This document shows, in pieces, positions 48,126-64,000 of a stretch of 64,000 nucleotides of DNA. The notes under the pieces are model-generated. The model had not been told where the DNA came from and did no database searches. It worked only from the letters and a program-made list of their open reading frames with translations. Position numbers and translations under genes: made by a program. Source of the stretch: Halichondria panicea (taxonomy: Eukaryota > Porifera > Demospongiae > Suberitida > Halichondriidae); the NCBI RefSeq assembly GCF_963675165.1, contig NC_087380.1:4968071-5032070 (forward strand). Reading direction: 5' to 3'. Positions within the stretch are counted from its first letter, which is position 1; each line of letters starts with the position of its first letter.

Positions 48126-51100
48126 ATGCTGCTTATGGTGAGTGCTATTCTCGTTCTGGGACTGCATTCAGTGGCAGCTGCACCAGGTAAGACTCTTAAT
48201 GTACGGGTCTGTATGTACGTAGGATCCAACCCAGAGTTTATAATGTGTATAATAATTATGGATAGATTTGAATGATCCTCCACACAGTCTGAGAAAAGTG
48301 ATTTGTATGCCGTGATTTATATTAATCTACTCTGCAGGTGTACCTACGTTCGTACAAACACTAAGCAATGTTGAAGTTGCTGAGGGAATGTCTGCTACTT
48401 TTGTGTGTGAAGCCAGGTCCTCAGGAAACACAGCTGTTACAATATGTTGGTTCAAAGTAGCTCTGAACAGTTCTACTCAGATTGCAATTGACAGCACTGA
48501 TTCAAGACTGTTCACTATCCAACAACAAAATAAAAAGGTTTTAAGTACCTTCACTTTGAACAATGTGTCCGTGTCGGATGCTACCACATATCTTTGTAAT
48601 GCCAAGACAGATACTGAAACTATTACAAGTTCCGCAAATTTAACTATTGTGACATCGATGAGTCCACATTCAATCTCAGCCACCACATCAATAGAGCTTA
48701 TATCGACTACAACGCTTATTGGACTGTTCGACAGTGAATCTTTTAATACAGTAATTACACTTGAAGCCACGTCAACATTTGTTGCAGTATCAAGCACACA
48801 ATCCAACAGCTACAGTCGTGCTTATGCTGATTCATCAATTCTAAGCAGTACACCATCAATCAAGGACACACAAACTGTATCCAGTACACACACTCCGGGG
48901 TCTTCACTAGTTCCAACATCAACTGTTCATTCACTAATCTCTGATACACAAAATATTCGTCCGACTATCACACAATCTAGTACTTCATCGGCCGTAGAAA
49001 TACCAAATGTTAGTGCATCACAAGTGATTAGCACTGATGTACTAACTATGAGTACACAAGGCTTTGAGTTGCCCAGTGCCCAACCCTCAATTTCTCCAAC
49101 ACTAACTGTTCATTCACTAATCTCTGATACACAAGACATCCGTACGACTATCACACAATCTAGTACTTCATCAGCCGTAGAAATACCAAATGTTAGTGCA
49201 TCACAAACAATGATTTATAGTCAATCTTTGAGCACTGATGTACTAACAACAAGTACACGGATCTCCACTCAAACCAGTCAACTCTCAAATGCTTTGATTT
49301 CATCAGTTTTCTCCACACCTCTTCTAACTAAGAGTACTCAAAGCATAGCTACGATGGCAATGAGTCAATCCTTTAGCTTGGTTTCTCCAACATCAACTCC
49401 GTTAATGATGCAACCTGTTCTAACGTCGAATGGAAAATACTCTATCACAACTATACCTACTTTGTACACAACATTGTCAAGTACGCATTTGTTTTCCTCG
49501 GGTATGCCAGCTACAACAACCCACATCACACAAGAACATTCTATCACCACCAACGTCCCAACTTCCACTATAACAGTAGTGCCAGGTACAGTTTCGTCAA
49601 CAATTGCATATCAGTAATAATTAATATTTTTTTAGGTCAACTTCATTGTCTATCTGATCAAGATGAAGTGTGGGGAATTGATTGGCCCACCACTGGAACA
49701 AACACATGGAGTTTAAGGAATTGTTCACATCAATCAGGTGGATCGGATTCAATCACAGGTTAGAACACCTCCATAGTTTCACATCTCCTATCTTTAAAGT
49801 TGCAGGACAAGCAAGACGCTATTGTTCTTTCAGAGGCATGTGGGACGAACCTGATGTCAGTAGATGCCGAAATAGGGAATTTACTAACATTTTAACTCAG
49901 GTTAGATATAGCTTAAAGCAATTTTCAGCAAGTATGGTATAACTTGATGTAGGCATCGGAGTTTGACAGGAATACGGAACTGGTTGAGCAAGTAACTACA
50001 GTGATATCTCAGCTTGCTGCTGCAACTATCTCAAACGGTTCTCTTCTTCTACCTTCCTCTCTTGATGCTACCAATAAAGTTCTGAAATCTGCCATAGATG
50101 CTCTAGACGAAGTGGAAAACGTCACGATAATCCTTTCTGAGGTGGGATGAAAATGTAGTATTTATCAGTTCTATCATTCATGTATGTAGTTCCTAGCTGA
50201 TGTGCTAAGCCGTGCTTTGGAAAGCACCAACGGTCAGAGCTGGATGGCTTTGGAATCTAATAGTGTAAGTTATTCATATGTATCATATATACCCGACACA
50301 CTAGCTTAAATTATACTTGTGTGTAGGTGTAGATGAATCAGGTGGAATTTTTCTCAGTATTATATACGTATACATTACTACACACCCTATTGAATATCTA
50401 GTGAATCAGATCAGGTAGAAAATTAGTGAATTCTTCTCGGGTCATAATCTGCCAGCTAGTTTTTCCTATGATACAGAAGAATGCAGGCAGCCAGTTACTG
50501 TTGAGTAATATTGAAAGAGTCGGAGAGCTGCTTGCTCGGGCACAGGGAAACAGTGGATCGACAAAACCAATTCAAATAGTTCGAGCCAACATTGGTACAG
50601 CCTTTGTGTAGATAATTCATTGTGTACTAACTACTCGTGTCAATGTGTCTTCTTTCACAGCAATTTCAGCGAAACAGTATGATGGTTCCTCAATTGTTGA
50701 CTCAGATGAATTAATGTTTCCTAAAGAAGAAGACTTTACATCTGATTTCCCAGTAATGCAAGCTCAAATTCAAATACCTCCTAACCTTGTGAAAGAAAGA
50801 CTGAGCCAACAAAGTCCAAAATATGGTAAAGTCTGACAACACGACATACAATGTAATTTTGCTTTTGCATTTTTATAGGAGCTGTGACTGTGCCAGTGGT
50901 GATGATGCTCATTCAGAACATAGTGTCTTTTCTCCCTTCCACTGCCCCTGGTCTCAACAACACTCGAGGGGCGTCGGCTCTCCTCACCGCTCAAGTTGGG
51001 GCACGAGAAAACAATGATATATCATCTGATCCCGTATCACTTACCTTTGGCGTTGATAGTGTAAGTATTCATGACTAAAGGCCCCCGATAATTATATACA

Positions 51101-53852
51101 AGCATGTATCAATGAGTTGTAACATTATGCGCGTGAGAGGGAGCAATCTTAATTTTACACATCCTCAGATAAATTAGCTTATGCGTTCACAATGTTTTCA
51201 CAATGTCCTACATATTATGTTGTAGAATGAAAACATTTCCAGTTATCACTGTGTATTCTGGAATTTTTCAAATCCGTAAGGCACCGTTCAACATTTCAGA
51301 GCAGTGTAAATGTAAATATTACTCTTCTAATTCTGATAGAATTGGAAGTGGTAGCTGGAGCGTTAAAGGACTTGAAACAGATGGAGTGACTTCAAAGGGG
51401 TCAATGACTACTGTAAGGTGTAGCAGCACCCATCTCACTAGCTTTGCAGTGCTCGTCAGTGTAGGTACAACAAGGGAGGTACGTAATTTAGGGAAAGGCA
51501 TGTATGTACGTGTACATCACAACAACCGTTTACTTTTTTTTGTAGAACACTGCTTTACAAGTTGTCTCCTACATTGGCTGTATCATCTCCATACTCTGTC
51601 TTCTTGTTACAATCATTTTCTTCCTGTCACATAGGTACCTACGTTAGTTTTATTGTCATCTTAACATAAAGATTTTCTTCTTTCTCCATAGGAGAGAGCT
51701 ACTTACTACCAAAATCCACTACTTCATTCACTTGAATCTCTCCCTTTCTCTTCTGTTGGGGTACATTGTCTTCATTACGGGTGTTGAAACTGCAATTGGA
51801 AGTAAAGTATGTTAATTTACATAATACTTTCTGACTTTATATACCGTATATATAGCGGGTAATTTTCGTGGGGTAAATATTCATGGTTTTCGTGGTTGAA
51901 GCTTTAATCACGAATATTTTACCCACGAATGAAGTAGCCTCGAGACCAGCCGTTCGTTATCTGAAAGAACGCCTGGTCAAGTTCTAATGTAGAACACTTG
52001 TAATTGGTCCAGGAATTCTTGGACTGGTAATTGCCGGTAATTGCCCGCAACAACCATACTTGCCCGCGAATATCATTATGATGCTTACAGTAACGTGCAG
52101 CTAGCTATAGTATTGTTGTGTTTGCGGTTACCGCAATCGTGCATGTTCACAACTACTCAAGCCTAACCACTCACTGACCAGGCGTTCTTTCAGATAACAA
52201 ACAGCTGATCTCGAGGCTACGAATGAAGCGACCTTGCCTACCTTTGCCTGCAGTGCTAATCCACAAAGTGACTAAATATTGCTCAACCACGAATGTTTTG
52301 CCTCCCGAAAATTACCCGCTATACGGTATACGTACATGCATATATATGAATGCTACTTACTCCATGCAGGGTGGTTGTGCATTTGTGGCTGCTGTCTTGC
52401 ACTACTTGTTCCTGGCATCTTTCTGTTGGATGCTTTGTGAAGGGGTGATGCTCTACCTCATGTTGGTACTTGTTTTCACTCAGCTGAAAGATAAATGGTG
52501 GTTTTTCTTGCTTCTTGGTTACTGTAAGTTATTAAATTGTCCTGGTAACTTGAATTTGTTTTACTCCAAAATGTATAGTGCCTCCCTTGGTGATAGTAGT
52601 TGTTAGTGTGGCAATTCGGTGGGAAGACTATGGAGTGAAAGATGACGAAGAAAATTTAAAATTGTTGGTTGAAATATTTTAAAACTATTATGTTTGTCAT
52701 AATAATAATTTTACAGTTGCTGGTTGTCGACAAACAATGGGACAATTGCGGCCTTTATAGCTCCAATGTTGCTGATAATTGGGGTATGTTATTCTTTTGT
52801 GCACATAAATTTATATATAATTATATATACATAATTTCATTCCGACCACATAGATCAACATTGTGTTTATGGGCTTTGCATTACGTGTCATTTGGAAGAG
52901 TAAAAAGGGTGTTTTGAAGAGAACAGTGCAAAATGACAAAGAAAAGAACTCTTCACTGAAATTAGTGAAGTAATTGAAGCATGCATGTATTAATCCACCT
53001 ACTACTGTACGTCATCTCTATGCAGATCACTGCTGATAGGAGCTGTTGTTTTCCTTCCTCTTCTTGGAATGACGTGGGTGTTTGGAGTGCTTGCTGTCAA
53101 CCAGAACACAGCGTTTTTTGCCTGGATTTTCACTATACTCAATTCTCTGCAGGTAGCTACATGACGTATAGACTCTATTGTGCATGCATCTATGGGGACA
53201 CTTCTTGTACATTATTGACAATTCCAAGAGCACTTCCACTGTTTTCAGCCAATTTACAGAGTATATAGAGTCTCTAAAATAGTTGTTTTTATGCAGTCAT
53301 CAAATCTACATTGTACACTTTTTACATTATCCATTATCACTACAGGGAGCATTTTTCTTCTTCTTTCATGTCATTAGAACCGATAAGGTGAGTGTCTCAC
53401 TACCACCGCAATAGTATGTTGTTTTCACTGAAGATTTCACTTACAGGTGTTGCAGAAAATCAAGGCATTCTTGCATATTAAAACGGTATTAAAGTTTAAC
53501 CCTCTTCCAACGTGTACACAGATTTTTACTATATACTCACTTTCCAGGGTTTGAGTTTTGCTTCCATGAAAAATCAATACACGTTGAGATCTGGTAATGA
53601 ATAAAATATTTTCTTATCGCTGCAAATAATTATAGTTTTTTCCTCCCAATAGGTTCAAGTACCATTAAAAGTACGCTATCACGTGCTGGAGATTCGAGCA
53701 CCATTAAAAGTACCCTATCATATGCCGGGACAATGCAGTTGCATTGTAATCCTAGCAACGAGGATTTAGAGATGAGTAATGATCACGAGAAAGACATATA
53801 TGGGTCCGAGGAGAAAGTTTCTACTACTTCACTGTCCAACACGTACTCGTAA
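48126..53852 (+). CDS. Adhesion GPCR: Ig, mucin stalk, HRM, GAIN/GPS, 7TM
   Basis: 1,174 residues in 22 exons: 48126..48186, 48338..49585, 49636..49758, 49806..49900, 49953..50141, 50190..50264, 50477..50594, 50661..50825, 50879..51060, 51226..51275, 51340..51478, 51546..51634, 51692..51806, 52370..52523, 52579..52663, 52717..52783, 52854..52969, 53026..53152, 53346..53387, 53447..53485, 53548..53593 and 53653..53852. Signal peptide MLLMVSAILVLGLHSVAAA. One Ig domain (~24-115: TFVCEA, CWFK, TTYLCNA). A Ser/Thr-rich stalk of ~320 residues. HRM (VWGIDWP, CSFRGMWD). GAIN, then GPS with CVFWNFSNP and CSSTHLTSFAVL (cleavage His-Leu/Thr intact), then seven TMs (SYIGCIISILCLL, HYFIHLNLSLSLLLGYI, FLASFCWMLCEGVMLYL, CWLSTNNG, LLGMTWVFGVLA). 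The cytosolic tail is Ser-rich. The exon-15 donor (GTTGGT) is the least certain. Confidence 0.9.
48921..49205 (+). repeat. Duplicated stalk segment inside the adhesion GPCR exon
   Basis: Two roughly 102-bp direct copies (48921-49022 and 49104-49205) encode TVHSLISDTQ, then TITQSSTSSAVEIPNVSASQ with two substitutions. This is an in-frame expansion of the O-glycosylation-prone stalk. Confidence 0.9.
51842..52329. mobile_element. Palindromic family D element split by a nested insertion
   Basis: Left TACCGTATATATAGCGGGTA, then ATTTTCGTGGGGTAAATATT, mirrors right GAATGTTTTGCCTCCCGAAA, ATTACCCGCTATACGGTA. It lies in the long 51807-52369 intron of the adhesion GPCR. The host arms are interrupted at 51934 by the element listed next. 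Confidence 0.8.
51934..52220. mobile_element. Nested TIR element with 7-8-bp target duplication
   Basis: GTAGCCTCGAGACCAGCCGT, TCGTTATCTGAAAGAACGCC-TGGTCA is mirrored by TGACCAGGCGTTCTTTCAGA, TAACAAACAGCTGATCTCGA-GGCTAC over about 46 bp. GAATGAA flanks both sides (51927-51933 and 52221-52227), extendable to CGAATGAA if the last base is counted, so a hAT-type 8-bp duplication is plausible. Confidence 0.85.
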
Positions 53853-54075
53853 AAGTCTTGATTGCTCAATGAAGCTTTGTAATACTTTAGAATGACTTTC
53901 ACTAAACACATTAATTCATTGCTCTTAATTAATTGTAATTACAATTCCTATTATCCAGTTATCAGTGGTATGGTTTTGCGTTATTTATTTTCTCTGTAAT
54001 AATTATTAGATACATGTATCATATAATTTGATTAAAGAAAATTAAATGCAAGTGGCACTTCGAATTTTAGAACCT

Positions 54076-56087
54076 CTATTGTTCTTTAGCATCTGAGTCT
54101 TTTGTGTTGTCACCAGGAGGTAGTTCGCCCTCAGGAGAAAACTGAGTGGCTTGCTGCCGAAGGGTCTCAAACATTTCAGGATTTTCCTCTTGCATTTGCC
54201 GAGCAGCTTGAACCATTTCTGGCCTGAACAATCCATATTATGTTTGTAAGTGAAATAATAAACAGAAACACGAAGTGCATGCTTACATCATTTCTGTCAT
54301 ATTTTGTGGGGCTGCTCTTCCCTGCTGCATCATACGACCTGCCATGTTTTGGAAAGCTGGGTTCTGCATCATTGATGTTGCCTGAAAGTAGTGAAAAACT
54401 AAAATAATGCAGCAGTGTCTTCTATGGGGTGGCCAAATTAATTAATGGTGAGTTGGGGGTCCAAGATTATTTTTAAACCTTAACGCCACTACAACTGTTA
54501 ATGGGAAGTACAGTAACATACAGTGAGGTAGTAAATAAACAAAAACATTTCAGGTTAGGGGGGGGGGGGGGGAGCTCCTTAGAATGGATGCCTACCATAT
54601 TCATGAATCCAGGATTCTGGAATAGATTTGCTAAGCCACCTCCTCCGAGCATGCCTGCAGAACAAAGAGTTTTTGTTGTTGTTCCCATTTACAATATTTA
54701 TATTTAGATAATAATAATTCTGTAATAATTCTGTATGTGATTAATTTACCTCCGAGACCAGGCGGCATTACCGGTATCCCACTGCCCGGAGCATCTCCCA
54801 TTCCAGGTACGGCCCCACCTCCTTGTGACTGTTCAGAGGCTTTCAACTGCTCTTGCACAGCATCTAGGTTGCCTTTGTAACTCCCATTGGAGGGATCCAA
54901 ATGAATGGCCTAGTGAAACAAAAAAATCAACAGCTGTATTATTGGGGAGAACGTGGGAACAGAAAAGAACATTTTAGGGAGCTTAAAGGTATTCCTTATA
55001 TCAATCTTACTGCTATGGGGGTTGTTACTTTATATAGTTTTAAGCTACTCAAAAGCACTAATTAATTAAATTCAGGAAAACTACATACGTGTTGCTACTA
55101 TATTTATAATTACAGTATCTACAGTAACCATACCTTTGCAAAACTCTCTTTAGCTTCTGGGAATTTATTTATCACGCTGTAAATATACCTAAAAGAACAG
55201 AAAAGTAATAACGTCACTACAGTTTTCTGTTGAAAAATCACTTACCCCATCCTGCCATGTGCTCTTGCATACTCAGGGTCTATCTCTATAGCTTTTTTGC
55301 AGTCTGCAAGTGCATTTTGATAATCCTCTAGTTTTATATATGCTGCAGCCCTGTGTGAAAACAATATTATAAAATAAATAGATGCGTGAGCAGTACCTGT
55401 TGCAGTAAAACGTTGCATTGTTAGAGTCAATCTCTATTGCATCAGAATACAGAGAGACTGCCCCCTGAAAGTTGTTCAATTTCAACTGTACATTACCTAT
55501 GGCAAAACGTGTTTAAAGGGACACACATTTTTTAAAAACGAGTGCTTACCCTCCTGTTTAATTGCATCCGCCTTAGCCTTGTCTTCATCAGTGAGTACCT
55601 TCAAGTCTCCAAAAAGTTCCTGCATTAAGTTAAAAATTGTAAGACAGTTAGAAACACTGTCACACCTATATCTATACTAATAATATTGAATATTAGGAAT
55701 TTCTTGACTAGGCACAAATGTCTACTGATGATGGAGTGCGTTGCTACCCCAAATATCAATTCAGGGCCTAGACACAGAAATAATAAGTCTGGCCAGTTTA
55801 CATCGTACATGTCCTGGTGAATAATTGTACGCACTTCTAGCAACATAGAATGTGATAACTTCACCTACATGACTGTTAATGTCACACGAATTTACCTCCA
55901 GCGTCTTACTCCCTTGGTACTTTTGGTTCTTGTCACCTAGTTCCACCCCGTACGCCTCACTCAAACATTGTATAGCCACAGAGACTCCCTCATTCTGCTC
56001 ATCACGTAGCCTCTGGGAGTCGACCTGACTTTGGAGGTGAAGCACAATCGCATATGCTATCTCCCTGTCTTTGTCCGTTAGAGACAT
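54076..56087 (-). CDS. SGTA: Small glutamine-rich TPR co-chaperone (SGT)
   Basis: Cytosolic co-chaperone that hands tail-anchored proteins to the GET/BAG6 route and binds Hsp70/Hsp90. Nine exons: 56087..55896, 55619..55550, 55496..55397, 55350..55246, 55188..55134, 54909..54750, 54654..54596, 54381..54287 and 54223..54076, giving 327 residues (human SGTA 313). N-terminal dimerisation helix region: AYAIVLHLQSQVDSQRL, VSVAIQCLSEAYGV. Three TPRs (~88-200): LKLNNFQGAVSLYSDAIEID, AAAYIKLEDYQNALADCKKA, ARAHGRMG, KAIHLDPSNGSYKGNL. The C-terminus is Gly-, Met-, Gln- and Asn-rich: LANLFQNPGFMNM, AFQNMAGRMMQQG, MVQAARQMQEENPEMFETL. An earlier in-frame ATG at 56111 overlaps an acceptor-like TGTACAG, so 56087 was preferred. 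SGTA versus SGTB cannot be separated; sponges likely have one gene. Confidence 0.93.
54558..54571 (+). repeat. Poly-G tract
   Basis: About 14 consecutive G in an SGTA intron. The length may be unreliable. Confidence 0.8.
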
Positions 56088-56351
56088 CTTCTGTAGCTCT
56101 GTACTGTACACAAAGAGTATCAGGTGTATTTATATAATGGACTACACCTGTCAAATACATGTACCTGCAAATAGCTCTGGATATTGATTTCTCTTAGCAG
56201 TACACTAACAGGTCCTAGATCTCCTATTGACAGACTTCTACACTGTGCACCTTTTGAAGCCAGTTAAAGGTCAAAGATCAAAATCAATGTAGAATAGCGA
56301 AAAACTGTGCTCAATAATAATATTAAAAACAGGGATCAACAAACATAAAAC
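56088..56351. promoter_or_regulatory. Shared divergent promoter region of SGTA and TRIR
   Basis: 264 bp separate the two start codons, which are head to head. SGTA may have a 5' UTR exon here, since an acceptor-like sequence precedes its ATG. No TATA box is obvious. Confidence 0.5.
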
Positions 56352-57318
56352 ATGGCTGAAGAAGAAACCTCTAGTAGCAACACTTTTGCTAATGATGGAA
56401 GCTTCATGGAACTATTCAAAAAGAAAATGGAACAGCAAAAGGGTATTCAAAAAAGTAACCTCCTCGAAAAACCTGTGACCGAGAGTACCCGGGTCATTGA
56501 ATGTGTACGGACTGACACTGACTGTCCATTGACTGACTCTAGTGAAGCAACAACTTCCGAGCTGAACAGAGAACCAACGCCTGTTCATAAACCTTATCAG
56601 GTTGTGCTATGATCCACTCACTACTGTCATAAGGCATACACAGCCTAGACACCCACTATCTGTTTCTCTGATATTATGCCAGAGTTCCCATTCTTTAGGC
56701 GATAGTTGGGAAAAGAAAGGCAATGATGAAGAGTATTGAGCTCAGGGAGAAACGCAAGAAAAGGAGAGAGGAATTGGAGGTTGTTTGTAGGGCCTTTCAT
56801 TTTAGCATTGCAAAGATTGTCCAATGTATTACCATAGTCATAGATGTTATTACCTGTCTCTACTATTATGACTACCAAATTAGTATATAGCCTATAGATT
56901 TGTCAAGTAACAGAGGTATCGTTGTGTGATGTTATACAGTGTGCAGAATGTGTTTATGGTTTGAGCTCAGCTACATGCAATAAAATGACTTCTTCATGTA
57001 CAATATCTCAGCTATAATAATAATAACAGGAGTGTACGTGTGTAAATATTCATGCACTCTTGTTAATAGATATAATTATAATACTCACCTAGATGTTGAA
57101 CCTGTGGTATTTATTATAAAATTGCACTGCTGTGCTTTAACTGGGAAACCTCTTTCATTTACATTTTGTGACCCACTGACGAACCTCAGGAACAGCAAAG
57201 TGCAGAGGACCAGGACAACAAAAGTAGTGCGTGGAAGTCGTACATGGCTGAGGTGAAGTCGTATGAAGCCAAGAATTGTTCTGACACTGATGGCTTGAAG
57301 AGACCTCTAGTGAAATAG
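56352..57318 (+). CDS. TRIR: Telomerase RNA component interacting RNase (TRIR / C19orf43)
   Basis: Small nuclear protein reported in mammals as an exoribonuclease acting on telomerase RNA. Three exons: 56352..56600, 56699..56779 and 57190..57318, giving 152 residues (human 176). The N-terminal block NTFANDGSFMELFKKKMEQQ matches human LFANDGSFLELFKRKME. The middle has VGKRKAMM and a basic helix, LREKRKKRREELE. The C-terminus AWKSYMAEVKSYEAKNC, then RPLVK and stop, matches AWAKYMAEVKKYKAHQC and RPLVK. Three blocks in order, including the exact C-terminus, make orthology convincing. The basic stretch suggests nuclear localisation. Confidence 0.9.
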
Positions 57319-57591
57319 TTTGTGTATTATATTGCTAACAGCTATGTACTGAATCATAATGAATATTAATTTTTTATTTGTGACTACTATGCTCTGACTA
57401 TGCTCTGTTCATGTACAAAAAAGTTAACTGGGCGGAGCCCCAAAAGTTACTGTTACGTAATCACGGTTACCCATGAATGTTATTAAAATTCCGCACTGTG
57501 ACTGGTTTAGCTCAAAATGTCTACAAGTTTTACCAGTATAATAATTTATATAGCTAGCTAGAGAGAAGATCAAGCAAGCCTAGCCAGCAAT

Positions 57592-64000
<6,409 letters not shown>

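Noticed and set aside
49365-49568. Minus-strand frame in the adhesion GPCR stalk exon
   Set aside because: Mirror frame of the low-complexity Ser/Thr coding sequence.

Overview
The window is nuclear DNA of an early-branching animal, most likely a demosponge. It is AT-rich. Genes are close together and cut by many short GT-AG introns. The gene set is animal-specific (ROR-type receptor kinase, adhesion GPCR, DEPTOR, TESK). One gene joins a Pmp-like beta-helix to a polytopic membrane domain, a class I associate with sponges and cnidarians. Species is inferred, not shown.

Layout. 0.8-3.9 kb (-): UQCRB, with its last exon outside the window. 4.3-5.4 kb (-): 3' part of an unidentified gene. 6.0-12.4 kb (-): Rh-type ammonium transporter, with an intronic tRNA-like gene and several repeats. 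12.6-17.6 kb (+): EIF2B2, divergent from the Rh gene across about 200 bp. 18.0-20.4 kb (-): ROR-like receptor with an NFG in place of the kinase DFG. 20.7-25.1 kb (-): DSCC1. 25.1-29.6 kb: mostly non-coding, with inverted-repeat elements. 29.6-33.4 kb (+): DEPTOR. 33.8-35.7 kb (+): COPE. 35.7-41.5 kb: repeat-rich, no gene seen. 41.5-46.1 kb (+): intronless gene for a 1,529-residue beta-helix/multi-TM protein. 48.1-53.9 kb (+): adhesion GPCR. 54.1-56.1 kb (-): SGTA. 56.4-57.3 kb (+): TRIR. 57.6 kb to the end (+): TESK kinase, cut by the window edge.

The genes do not form one pathway. Themes are housekeeping (UQCRB, EIF2B2, DSCC1, COPE, SGTA, TRIR), nutrient and mTOR control (DEPTOR), ammonium transport (Rh) and cell-surface sensing (ROR-like, adhesion GPCR, beta-helix protein). 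DSCC1 and DEPTOR stand head to head, the arrangement I recall in human 8q24. Two other divergent pairs (Rh/EIF2B2 and SGTA/TRIR) share 200-265 bp promoter gaps.

Introns and gaps are full of inverted-repeat (MITE-like) elements, including one inserted into another with a target-site duplication. Exon coordinates come from reading splice signals and keeping the frame open. For every complete multi-exon gene the summed exon length is a multiple of three. Database identity was not tested.
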